NCBI GenBank assembly: GCA_016721305.1
Contig: JADKIH010000002.1
Coordinates: forward strand, 372,001 to 436,000
Length of the DNA: 64,000 nt
Source of the DNA: Bacteroidota bacterium
Lineage (GTDB): Bacteria > Bacteroidota > Bacteroidia > AKYH767-A > 2013-40CM-41-45
Direction: 5' to 3'
The position numbers were made by a program, and so were the translations under genes. Position 1 is the first letter of the stretch. Each line of letters begins with the position of its first letter. Positions 31,780 to 40,292 of this stretch are shown here, piece after piece. A model generated the notes under the pieces. It searched no databases. It was not told the DNA's origin and was given only the letters and a program-made list of their open reading frames with translations.

Positions 31780-33141
31780 ATGGCCAGATCGTTGTCCGAA
31801 AATTTTCTCGCTTTTATCCGTGAAAAATCACTCGTCAGAAAAGGCGGCAAAGTACTTTTGACGGTAAGTGGCGGACTTGACTCAACGACGATGGCCCATC
31901 TTTTTGCCAAGAGTGGAATTCCATTTGGCATTGCTCACTGCAATTTTTCGCTTCGCGGAAAAGAGTCGGACGGAGATCAGCTATTTGTTGAAAAGCTGGC
32001 GAAGAAACTGGGCGTTGAATTTCACACCGTTCAATTCCGGACAAAAGAATTTGCGAAAAAGAATAAGCTTTCTGTTCAGGAAGCAGCACGGAATTTACGC
32101 TACGAATGGTTTGAAAAAATCCGACACGATTTCCACTACGACGTTATCGCAACGGCACATCATCGCGACGATTCGACCGAAACTTTTTTCATCAATCTGA
32201 TTCGCGGAACCGGAACAGCCGGACTGAAAGGCATTCCTGTTAAGAATGGCAAAATTATTCGACCGTTACTTTTTGCCGGTCGCACAGAAATAGAAAGTTG
32301 GGCGAAGAAAAAGAAAATCAAATTTCGAGAGGATTCTTCGAACGCCGATGACGCTTATCTGAGAAATTCTCTTCGTCATCATCTTCTGCCCTATTTTAAG
32401 GCGAACGAAACTAAGTTCGACGAAAAGATTCAGGACGTGATGGGTTATTTTGAATTCATCGATGGTTTTATCCGGAAGAATCTAAACGAATGGAAAAAGA
32501 ATAACGTCAGAAGACTGAATGATCACAACGAGGCCATTCCACTGAACAAATTAAGGAAGCAGGAATCGCCGGATCGCTTCCTCTCGCTCCTGCTCCATTC
32601 ATATGGAATTACCAATCTGGATAGCCATCGGATTTTGGCAGCACAATCGGCCGGAAAGGTGTTCCATTCCGGAAAATTCCGCCTGCTTTTCGACCGGGAC
32701 GAGCTCATTTTGCAGACCGGAAAGGAATACGAGTCCGACACCTTAGAGATCGACCTGATTCCTACGGAGTTCCGTCGTGGTGGCAAGTCATATATCCTTC
32801 AATTCCTCAATGCCGAGCGGCTCGACCATATTCCGAGAGAGACCAATATCCATGCGGTTGACGCGGGCAAACTGACGTTTCCGCTGACCGTTCGAAAGTG
32901 GCAGCCGGGCGATTCGTTCCACCCGTTTGGCATGAAAGGACGCAAAAAAGTAAGCGATTTTCTGATCGACCGGAAGGTGAATAAATTCGATAAAGAAATG
33001 ACCCTCGTCCTCTTGTCGGGACAAAACATTGTCTGTATCTTGGGACATCGGATTGACGACCGTTTTAAGATCACTTCCGACACACACTCAGTTTTGAAAA
33101 TAGAGATTTGTGATGAGCACAGAGCAGACACCGATATTTGA
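31780..33141 (+). CDS. tilS: tRNA(Ile)-lysidine synthase
   Basis: TilS converts C34 of the tRNA-Ile CAU anticodon to lysidine, so that the tRNA reads AUA. The PP-loop motif SGGLDSTT lies at about residues 30-37 and is followed by HCNFSLRGKESDGD and ATAHHRDDSTETFFINLIRG. The C-terminal domain contains WQPGDSFHPFGMKGRKKVSDF, typical of TilS C-terminal domains. 453 residues is normal. The gene follows pabB by 6 bp and its end overlaps the next gene by 29 bp, so the three are probably one transcript. Confidence 0.95.
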   Translation: MARSLSENFLAFIREKSLVRKGGKVLLTVSGGLDSTTMAHLFAKSGIPFGIAHCNFSLRGKESDGDQLFVEKLAKKLGVEFHTVQFRTKEFAKKNKLSVQEAARNLRYEWFEKIRHDFHYDVIATAHHRDDSTETFFINLIRGTGTAGLKGIPVKNGKIIRPLLFAGRTEIESWAKKKKIKFREDSSNADDAYLRNSLRHHLLPYFKANETKFDEKIQDVMGYFEFIDGFIRKNLNEWKKNNVRRLNDHNEAIPLNKLRKQESPDRFLSLLLHSYGITNLDSHRILAAQSAGKVFHSGKFRLLFDRDELILQTGKEYESDTLEIDLIPTEFRRGGKSYILQFLNAERLDHIPRETNIHAVDAGKLTFPLTVRKWQPGDSFHPFGMKGRKKVSDFLIDRKVNKFDKEMTLVLLSGQNIVCILGHRIDDRFKITSDTHSVLKIEICDEHRADTDI

Positions 33142-33601
33142 AGAGAAACAATACTTAGGCTACAATCAGCTTAGTATGTTGCGTCGATTATCGTTGGCAC
33201 TTTTTTGTTTTGGCCTGTACTGGTGGAAAGTAACGAATAATCACAACGGCGATTTGTTCTTTTTACTTGGCGTGATCATCATTGTAATCAGCATCCTTTT
33301 GCTTTTTGTCCTTCACCTGAAAATTCGTGTTTTTAAAACTTATATCGAACTTGATGGTTTATGGACTACCAGACGAGTAAGTATCGAATTGAAAGACATT
33401 GTGAAAGTAGAACGAAAAAAATACAGCAGTTATCACTTGAATAATGCCGTATTTAACCTCCACCTGAGCGGCCTTGTTCGCTTTTACACCGGGGGGAATG
33501 AGGCAGTAGAAATTACCGACACTAACGGTACCCCTTACCGGATCGGAACCCAGCGTCCGGTTGAACTTGAAAAAGTTTTACGGGAATTGACTACGGCATA
33601 A
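33113..33601 (+). CDS. Small membrane protein with a PH-like cytoplasmic domain
   Basis: 162 residues from the ATG at 33113. Two hydrophobic helices (about 24-40 and 47-70) are followed by a beta-rich cytoplasmic region (about 75-160) containing LDGLWTTRRVSIELKDI, resembling bacterial PH-like domains. No catalytic motif is visible. It overlaps the end of tilS by 29 bp in another frame, suggesting translational coupling. Function unknown. Confidence 0.75.
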   Translation: MSTEQTPIFEEKQYLGYNQLSMLRRLSLALFCFGLYWWKVTNNHNGDLFFLLGVIIIVISILLLFVLHLKIRVFKTYIELDGLWTTRRVSIELKDIVKVERKKYSSYHLNNAVFNLHLSGLVRFYTGGNEAVEITDTNGTPYRIGTQRPVELEKVLRELTTA

Positions 33602-33660
33602 AATATTCCGTCTGCTCATTCGTCATTAAATCAAACCACTTAAACATTAAATATCTCTCT

Positions 33661-34236
33661 ATGAAAAAATACCTGATTTGGATAATCCTCGGCGTAGTCG
33701 TTCTCTTCCTGATTTCCGGCTACAATGGATTAGTTAGTTCTCGCGAAACCGTTAAATCGGCCTGGTCGAATGTTGAAACACAGTATCAACGTCGTTCTGA
33801 CCTCATCCCTAATCTGGTGAGTACGGTTAAAGGCGCAGCTGATTTCGAAAAAGGAACGCTCGAAGCCGTTATCCAGGCACGTGCGAGTGCAACAAGTGTG
33901 CATCTCGACGCCAACGATCTGACTCCTGAAAAGCTCCAGCAATTCCAGGCTGCTCAGCAACAAGTGAGCGGAGCATTAGGCCGTTTGCTGGCGGTAGCAG
34001 AAAGTTACCCTCAGTTAAAAGCTGTTGACGCTTTCCGTGATCTTCAGTCACAACTCGAAGGAACTGAAAATCGCATCACTGAATCACGCCGTCAGTTCAA
34101 CGAAGCTGCAAAAGAATACAACACGGGACGTCAGCGTTTCCCACGTGTGATCATTGCATCTATCTTCGGCTTTAAAGATTACCCATACTTCAACGCTGAT
34201 CAGGGAACTGAAAAAGCTCCAACGGTAAAATTCTAA
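33661..34236 (+). CDS. lemA: LemA family protein
   Basis: 191 residues: an N-terminal membrane anchor (3-22) is followed by a helical bundle with the family motifs YNGLVSSRE, RRSDLIPNLVSTVKG and ARA. The C-terminus has FPRVIIASIFGFKDYPYF, almost the full LemA signature. LemA proteins are small inner-membrane proteins with an extracytoplasmic helical domain; their biochemical role is unclear. The TAA stop overlaps the ATG of the next gene by one base, and together with the two following TPM proteins it forms the common lemA-TPM operon. Confidence 0.93.
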   Translation: MKKYLIWIILGVVVLFLISGYNGLVSSRETVKSAWSNVETQYQRRSDLIPNLVSTVKGAADFEKGTLEAVIQARASATSVHLDANDLTPEKLQQFQAAQQQVSGALGRLLAVAESYPQLKAVDAFRDLQSQLEGTENRITESRRQFNEAAKEYNTGRQRFPRVIIASIFGFKDYPYFNADQGTEKAPTVKF

Positions 34237-34676
34237 TGGCTGCAAGCGATCAATTCACTGCTGAGGACCGCAAGGTTATTACAGCTGCCATTGCTGAAGC
34301 TGAAAAAAATACTTCAGGCGAAATTCGTCTGTACATTGAAGACAAATGCGGCGAGAACGTTTTGGATCGTGCCGCATTTGTTTTTTCTCAATTGGGAATG
34401 CAGAATACGAAAGATCGCAATGGCGTCCTCTTTTATCTCGCTTTTGATTCACGCCAATTTGCCATTATCGGCGATGCAGGCATACATGCAAAGGTGAAAG
34501 ATGATTTTTGGAACGAAATAAAATCGATCATGGCCGAACACTTCAAGAAAGGCGAATTTGTCGCCGGCCTGTCGAAAGGTATTCGTATGTCGGGAGATGC
34601 CTTACAAAAACACTTCCCTTATCAGAGCAACGATAAGAATGAATTATCCGACGAAATCGTATTTAATAACAACTAA
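34236..34676 (+). CDS. TPM-domain protein, soluble
   Basis: 146 residues with a TPM (phosphatase-like) fold from about residue 8 to 135: ITAAIAEAEKNTSGEIRLYIED, then RNGVLFYLAFDSRQFAIIGDAGI. It lacks a signal peptide and membrane segment, so it should be cytoplasmic or associate with partners. Its start overlaps the lemA stop (TAATG). It is probably cotranscribed with lemA and the next TPM gene. The precise role is unknown. Confidence 0.88.
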   Translation: MAASDQFTAEDRKVITAAIAEAEKNTSGEIRLYIEDKCGENVLDRAAFVFSQLGMQNTKDRNGVLFYLAFDSRQFAIIGDAGIHAKVKDDFWNEIKSIMAEHFKKGEFVAGLSKGIRMSGDALQKHFPYQSNDKNELSDEIVFNNN

Positions 34677-34681
34677 CAGCC

Positions 34682-35476
34682 GTGGCTAAAGCTATCCGAA
34701 TACTACTGCTAAGTCTGTTTGCGTTTTTTGCAACCGGACTCACCACTTTTGCGGACGACAGCGACTTCCCTGCCCGACCGAATACGATTGTAAGTGATTT
34801 CACAGGCACTTTATCGCCCGATGAATTGCAGGCACTCGAAAGAAAGCTCGTTGCCTTCGATGATTCCACTTCGACGCAAATTGCTGTTGTCATCATTCTC
34901 TCTGTCGGCAATTATGATATTTCCGATTATACCGTTCAGCTTTTCAACAGATGGAAAATTGGTGCGGAAGGAAAAAACAATGGTGCACTTTTACTTATTG
35001 CAAAGGAAGACCGCAAACTATGGATTACCTCCGGGTATGGATTAGAAGGTGCTCTGACCGATGCCATGTGCAAGCGAGTTATTGAAAACGACATTACACC
35101 AAGATTTAAGGCAGGCGATTTTTACGGAGGTGTTGATGCTGGAACAACGAGCATCATGCAAATTGTAAAAGGCGAATACAAAGCCGGCCGAAAACGAAGC
35201 AAAGATGTTGGGATTTTCCCATTCATCCTTTTCATCTTCATTGCTATCATAATTTTCTTTGCCCAATTTAGACGCGTCTCCAATTACGGCCGAATGAATG
35301 GCCTCGGCTTCTGGGCTGCTTGGACGTTGCTCAACGCTGCATCACGACGCAGCCGTGGCTCATGGGGAGGATTCTCCGGAGGCAGTGGCTGGGGTGGCGG
35401 AAGCGGTGGCGGCGGCGGCTTTGGAGGATTCGGGGGCGGTATGTCGGGGGGCGGTGGCGCCGGTGGATCTTGGTAA
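34682..35476 (+). CDS. TPM-domain membrane protein with glycine-rich tail
   Basis: 264 residues from a GTG start at 34682. A signal-like hydrophobic N-terminus (3-22) is followed by an extracytoplasmic TPM domain (about 30-165; VSDFTGTLSPDELQALERKL, NNGALLLIAKEDRKLWITSG). A transmembrane helix follows (about 178-197), then a tail consisting almost only of Gly, Ser and Trp. This is the usual YgcG-like architecture. It lies 5 bp after the previous TPM gene. Members have been linked to photosystem repair in plants; in bacteria the role is not established. Confidence 0.9.
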   Translation: MAKAIRILLLSLFAFFATGLTTFADDSDFPARPNTIVSDFTGTLSPDELQALERKLVAFDDSTSTQIAVVIILSVGNYDISDYTVQLFNRWKIGAEGKNNGALLLIAKEDRKLWITSGYGLEGALTDAMCKRVIENDITPRFKAGDFYGGVDAGTTSIMQIVKGEYKAGRKRSKDVGIFPFILFIFIAIIIFFAQFRRVSNYGRMNGLGFWAAWTLLNAASRRSRGSWGGFSGGSGWGGGSGGGGGFGGFGGGMSGGGGAGGSW

Positions 35477-35480
35477 TAAT

Positions 35481-35542
35481 CTTAGTGCCTTAGTGTCTTA
35501 GTGGTTATTTAAAATTTACCACTAAGACACTAAGACACTAAG
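35481..35542. repeat. CACTAAGA array folding as a 25-bp hairpin
   Basis: The arms 35481-35505 and 35518-35542 are reverse complements at 24 of 25 positions, around a 12-nt A/T loop. Each arm consists of three 8-bp CACTAAGA-type units. The left arm is an exact reverse complement of 30451-30475, upstream of pabB. It lies 4 bp after the TPM gene stop codon and 17 bp before the next ATG. There is no T-run, so it is not a standard terminator. Confidence 0.9.
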
Positions 35543-35559
35543 AAAACTCATCTCAATTT

Positions 35560-36501
35560 ATGAAACGGTTATTTTTATTTCTAGTTCTGCCATTACTCAT
35601 TAGTTGCAATTCCAAGTCAGGCAAGCCTGCTATCGGCTTTCTTGATTTAGTAAAAGACGAAACCCTCGACAAAGCCCGCAAAGGATTTTACGACGCTCTC
35701 GCTGAAAGCGGATTTGACGAAAAGAATATCGACATCATTTATCGAAATGCGCAAGGCGATCAGCCAACTTTGTTACAGGCGTGCGATTATTTGATTTCAC
35801 AAGACGTAAAACTGATTGCGACGAATCCGACTCTTTCGACAATCACTGCCGTTCAACGCACAAAGCGCATTCCGATTTTCATGATGGTCTCCCCTCGCCC
35901 GGATATTGCGAAGCTGACAGATTCGACCGGCAAGGCTCCCGAGAATTTATTCGGCGCCTATGAGACGCTTGACTACATTGACACAGCTATTTTTCTGATC
36001 AAACAAGTTTTACCGAATACAAAAACGGTAGGAACGATATTTAATCAGAGCGAACCTCAGTCAGTTGATGCATTGAAACGAATTGAAGATGCGTGTAGAG
36101 CCGTCGGCATGGAAGTAATAAAATTACCCGTCAACAATTCTAACGAAACACAGCTGGTTACACAATCGTTGCTTTCAAAAAAGATAGATGTATTTTTTGC
36201 CTTACCCGACAACACGGTTTTTTCATCTATGGAGGTTATCGTAAAGACGTGCGATGAGGCGAAAGTTCCGGTCTTTACCAGCGAAGAAGGACTGGTAGCA
36301 CGCGGCGCAACTGCAGGATTTGGTGCCGATATGTATCAGTGGGGATTTCAAGCCGGGAAGCAGGCTGCGGCATATCTGAAAGGCAAGCCGGTGAGTGATC
36401 TGAAGCCGGAAATCGTAAACGTGCGTCATCGTGTGTATAACCAATCTAAAGCAAGCTTTTTCGGAATCACTTTCGATAGTACATTTACGGCAGTGAAATA
36501 A
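35560..36501 (+). CDS. ABC transporter substrate-binding lipoprotein (TrpX-like)
   Basis: 313 residues with a lipobox (LLISC, Cys at about residue 16), so it should be a lipoprotein anchored to a membrane. The remainder is a two-lobe periplasmic binding fold of the TrpX / DUF534 group: GFLDLVKDETLDKARKGF near the start, and KTVGTIFNQSEPQSVDALKR in the hinge region. Homologous operons in Firmicutes have been linked to aromatic amino-acid uptake, so tryptophan or tyrosine is a reasonable but unproven substrate. It is the first gene of a three-gene importer. Confidence 0.87.
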   Translation: MKRLFLFLVLPLLISCNSKSGKPAIGFLDLVKDETLDKARKGFYDALAESGFDEKNIDIIYRNAQGDQPTLLQACDYLISQDVKLIATNPTLSTITAVQRTKRIPIFMMVSPRPDIAKLTDSTGKAPENLFGAYETLDYIDTAIFLIKQVLPNTKTVGTIFNQSEPQSVDALKRIEDACRAVGMEVIKLPVNNSNETQLVTQSLLSKKIDVFFALPDNTVFSSMEVIVKTCDEAKVPVFTSEEGLVARGATAGFGADMYQWGFQAGKQAAAYLKGKPVSDLKPEIVNVRHRVYNQSKASFFGITFDSTFTAVK

Positions 36502-36510
36502 AAACTGCCA

Positions 36511-37374
36511 ATGGCCTTCTATACTACTGCCATTTTACTGGGATTAGGATTTGCTGCGATGGCGATGGGAATTTTTATTTCCATGCGCATCTTCAACATT
36601 CCCGATATTACGACAGACGGAAGTTTTACGTTCGGCGGTGTAGTGACAGCAATAATGCTGACATCAGGCACATCTCCCCTCCTTGCTTTATTGATGGCTT
36701 TCGTTGCCGGCAGTTTATCAGGAGCGATCACAGCATTCATCCATACCAAACTAAAAATTCACGCACTGCTTTCCGGCATTCTGGTAATGACGGCACTCTA
36801 TTCAGTGAATCTCGCCTTGATGAGTCGATCAAACATTCCACTCATTCAAACGCCCTCACTTTTTACGATGTTTAATTTCGGAATGAGTGAAGCAGCAACA
36901 CAAATGACTTTCCTGCTTTTTTTCACCGCCGTCATTTTTCTTTTTCTGACATGGTTATTAAAAACAGATTTCGGTCTGGCGATGAGAGCTACAGGGAATA
37001 ACGAAAAAATGATTCGCGCTTTAGGTGTTCATACGGATCGGATGAAAATAATCGGGCTCGCTCTGGCAAATGGTTTAACGGCATTGAGCGGTTGTCTGAT
37101 CACACAGATTCAGGGTTTTGCCGATATCAATATGGGAATCGGTATTGTTATTTTAGGGTTGGGTTCTGTCATGATCGGAAATATTCTACTCACAATTTTC
37201 AAATCGCAAAACATTATTCTTTTGCTCTTCGGAGTTATTCTTGGAAGTATTATTTTTAGAATTATCCTTGCGTTTACATTATCTATTGGAATCGATCCGC
37301 TTTATCTGAAATTGGTAGTCGCTCTTTTTGTACTGCTCGTTGTTAGTCTTCCTAATCTTCGTCGCGCCTCATGA
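36511..37374 (+). CDS. ABC transporter permease (TrpY-like, BPD_transp_2 family)
   Basis: 287 residues with eight or nine helices. FNIPDITTDGSFTFGG near the N-terminus and AMRATGNNEKMIRALGVHTD in a cytoplasmic loop (the coupling segment for the ATPase) match the branched-chain/sugar permease family. It starts 9 bp after the binding-protein gene, and its stop overlaps the start of the ATPase gene by 4 bp (ATGA). Confidence 0.9.
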   Translation: MAFYTTAILLGLGFAAMAMGIFISMRIFNIPDITTDGSFTFGGVVTAIMLTSGTSPLLALLMAFVAGSLSGAITAFIHTKLKIHALLSGILVMTALYSVNLALMSRSNIPLIQTPSLFTMFNFGMSEAATQMTFLLFFTAVIFLFLTWLLKTDFGLAMRATGNNEKMIRALGVHTDRMKIIGLALANGLTALSGCLITQIQGFADINMGIGIVILGLGSVMIGNILLTIFKSQNIILLLFGVILGSIIFRIILAFTLSIGIDPLYLKLVVALFVLLVVSLPNLRRAS

Positions 37375-38123
37375 TCGAATTACGCAACATATCGAAGACA
37401 TTCCACAAAGGGACGGCGAATGAGATTCAACTACTCGACCGTTTCAATCTGAAAATTGAAAATGGCGAATTTGTTGTTCTCATCGGAAGTAATGGATCAG
37501 GGAAATCGACTTTACTCAATTTGTTAGCCGGAACAATTCATCCTGACGAAGGAGAAATTCTGCTCGACGGTAAAGACATTTCCCGATTGAAAGATTACGA
37601 GCGCAGCAAATGGATTGCCCGGATTTTCCAGGATCCTCTGGCAGGTACATCGCAGGAACTCAGTATTCTCGAGAACTTCCGATTGGCTGCTATACGGGGA
37701 CGTAAGAAAGGCCTCCGAATCGGAACCGGAGAGGCATTTCGGGCCGAAGTTTCAGGAAAGATTGCTAAGCTGAATCTGGGACTTGAGAAAAAACTGGATC
37801 AGAATATGGGGACGCTATCGGGCGGGCAAAGACAAGCCCTGACCTTGCTGATGGCAACGATGGACGACACCCGACTTTTGCTTTTGGATGAGCCGGCTGC
37901 GGCTTTAGATCCAAAAACGGCTGCCTTGCTCATGGAGCTGGCTTCTGAGATCATAAAATCGATGAAATTAACGGCTATTATGGTCACTCATCAGATGAAA
38001 GATATGCTGAAATACGGCGACAGATTGGTCCAATTACATGAAGGCAAGATGATTCGCGACGTGAATGCCGGACAAAAGCAAAATCTGCAATTAAATGACG
38101 TTTTTACGTGGTTCGGCGAGTGA
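37371..38123 (+). CDS. ABC transporter ATP-binding protein (TrpZ-like)
   Basis: 250 residues with a full nucleotide-binding domain: Walker A GSNGSGKSTLLN, Q-loop FQDPLAGTS, signature LSGGQRQ, Walker B LLLLDEPAAALDP and the switch His in VTHQMKD. It overlaps the permease gene by 4 bp. It supplies energy to the importer formed with the two genes before it. Confidence 0.95.
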   Translation: MIELRNISKTFHKGTANEIQLLDRFNLKIENGEFVVLIGSNGSGKSTLLNLLAGTIHPDEGEILLDGKDISRLKDYERSKWIARIFQDPLAGTSQELSILENFRLAAIRGRKKGLRIGTGEAFRAEVSGKIAKLNLGLEKKLDQNMGTLSGGQRQALTLLMATMDDTRLLLLDEPAAALDPKTAALLMELASEIIKSMKLTAIMVTHQMKDMLKYGDRLVQLHEGKMIRDVNAGQKQNLQLNDVFTWFGE

Positions 38124-38197
38124 AAATTTTCTAAATTCGTGCGCACAGGGTGAATAGAAGTTGGATTTAACCGTTCTCATTTTCCCTTTCAAACGAT

Positions 38198-40164
38198 ATG
38201 ATCAGACGACTTACAGCCCTCTGGATTTTCCTCCTATTTGTTTCGACTTCATTTGCTGAGATGGTTCATCCGGCCAAATGGACATTTTCAAAAGATGAAG
38301 GAAAAGATGGAATCTACACCCTCTTCTTTAAGGTTAAGCTGGATCCTGAATGGCACCTCTACTCGCAGTTTACTCCTGACGGTGGTTCGATGCCGATGAA
38401 ATTTACGTTTGAGTCGAATAAGAATTACGAACTGATCGGAAAGGTTGTAGAACCGAAACCTCATATTGAGTACGACTCAATTTTCATGGTTCAGGTTTTC
38501 AGCTTCGACAAAGAAGTCACACTTTATCAAAAGATAAAAGTTAAAGGCGACGCTCAAATTAAAGGCTCTATTTTCTGGCAGACTTGTAAAGAAGTGTGCG
38601 TACAGGGCGACACAACATTCTCATTTAAAATCGGAAATGCCTCAGGTGCTGTTACTCCTGTTATTGTAGATACTCAACAAACCGCAGCTATTGCACAACC
38701 TGCAATGGACACTATCAAACAAAACGATGGTGAACTGGAAGCAGGCTGTGGAACTGTCGAAGGTAAACCTGATAATAAAAGTCAACGATCGTTGATTGCG
38801 ATATTTATTGCCGGAATGCTCGGTGGATTTTTAGCCCTGCTTACACCTTGCGTGTTCCCGATGATACCAATGACAGTTAGTTTTTTTACGAAGCGAAGCG
38901 GAAGTCGCGCTAAAGGAATCCGGAATGCACTGATCTATGCCCTGTCGATCATTGTTATTTATGTGACACTGGGATTTTTAGTAACCGTAACCCTGGGATC
39001 AGATGCACTCAATGATCTTTCTTCGAATGCATTTTTCAATCTATCCTTCTTTGTCATCTTCGTCATCTTTGCAATATCCTTCTTCGGAGCATTTGAAATT
39101 ACGCTGCCAAGTTCTATCGTGAACAAAGCGGACGCTGCAAGTGATCGTGGCGGACTGATTGGGATTTTCTTCATGGCATTTACCTTGTCGCTCGTTTCTT
39201 TTTCTTGTACAGGTCCGATTATCGGAACACTACTTGTTGAAGCAGCACACGGACAAAGTTATTTAGGCCCGATTCTCGGAATGACGGGCTTCTCATTCGC
39301 ACTGGCATTCCTTTTGCACTCTTTGCCCTATTTCCGGGCTGGTTAAATTCGCTTCCTAAATCAGGCGGATGGCTGAACACAGTGAAGGTCACCCTTGGAT
39401 TTATTGAATTAGCACTCGCGTTAAAATTCTTGTCGAATGTTGATCTCGCTTACCATTGGGGAATTCTCAAACGCGAAGTTTTCATCTCGCTATGGATTGT
39501 CATTTCATCGATGACAGGATTTTATTTACTCGGAAAAATTCGTTTGTCGCACGATAACGACGAGCCATACATTTCTATTGGTCGTTTAATGTCGGCACTC
39601 CTCTTCTTTTCTTTCGCCATTTATCTGATTCCGGGAGTTTGGGGTGCTCCATTGAAAATGATCAGCGGTTTTCCGCCACCTGAGTTTTACAAAGAATGGC
39701 AAACGGGCAAATCGGAAGAATGTCCGCATGACTTGAATTGCTTCCACGACTACGATGAAGGAATGGCATATGCTAAGGCACAAGGCAAACCGGCCATGGT
39801 CGATTTTACCGGATGGGCATGCGTGAATTGCAGAAAGATGGAAGATAATGTTTGGAGCGATCCACGCATCTTAAAAATTCTCCGCGAAAATTATGTTCTG
39901 ATTTCACTTTACGTTGATGACAAAGGAAAACTACCTGTTTCAGAACAGTACACTTCAACATTTAGCGGAAAGCATATCGAAACCACCGGAAACAAGTGGA
40001 GCGAGAAACAAGCTTTCGAATACAAGACAAACTCTCAACCCTACTACGTGCTTCTCGACAACAAAGGAAAAATTTTAGCTGAGCCGAGAGGTTATACGCC
40101 AAACATTGAGACTTACAAGGGCTTTTTGGAAGAGGGGCTTTGTCGTTACGAGAAACGGAAATGA
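38198..40164 (+). CDS. dsbD: Thiol:disulfide interchange protein DsbD (frameshifted in this sequence)
   Basis: DsbD carries electrons from cytoplasmic thioredoxin to periplasmic partners. It has a signal peptide (1-20), a periplasmic N-terminal domain with the Cys pair in FWQTCKEVCVQGD, then the helical core (about 200-440) with the first redox Cys in TPCVFPMIPM and the second in SFSCTGPIIG. The C-terminal thioredoxin domain has WACVNCRKME. The frame breaks at 39310-39312, where one C is missing from FALAFPFALFALFPGWL. Restored length about 655 residues. It stands alone between the importer and a repeat hairpin. Confidence 0.93.
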
Positions 40165-40170
40165 CGGGTG

Positions 40171-40258
40171 ATTGAAAATTGAATATTGAATATTGAAGAT
40201 GGGCTTCTAACGAAGCGTACGGCAATCAATATTCAATTTTCAATCTTCAATATTCAAT
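40171..40258. repeat. Heptamer array ATTGAAN with inverted arm (long hairpin)
   Basis: Left arm 40171-40200 holds ATTGAAA, two ATTGAAT and ATTGAAG. Right arm 40225-40258 holds the reverse complement of the same unit. The arms pair except at the seventh base of some units. Between them GCTTC-TAAC-GAAGC (40203-40216) forms an inner hairpin. It shares its unit with the array before hemH. It fills the gap between dsbD and the flippase promoter. Confidence 0.85.
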
Positions 40259-40269
40259 ACCAAAAAAAC

Positions 40270-40277
40270 TACCTTTG
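40270..40277 (+). promoter_or_regulatory. -7 box (TACCTTTG) of the polysaccharide cluster
   Basis: A full TAnnTTTG match 16 bp before the flippase ATG at 40293, immediately after the repeat hairpin. It predicts a leader of about 10 nt. Confidence 0.5.
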
Positions 40278-40292
40278 CGGCCGCAATAAGTT

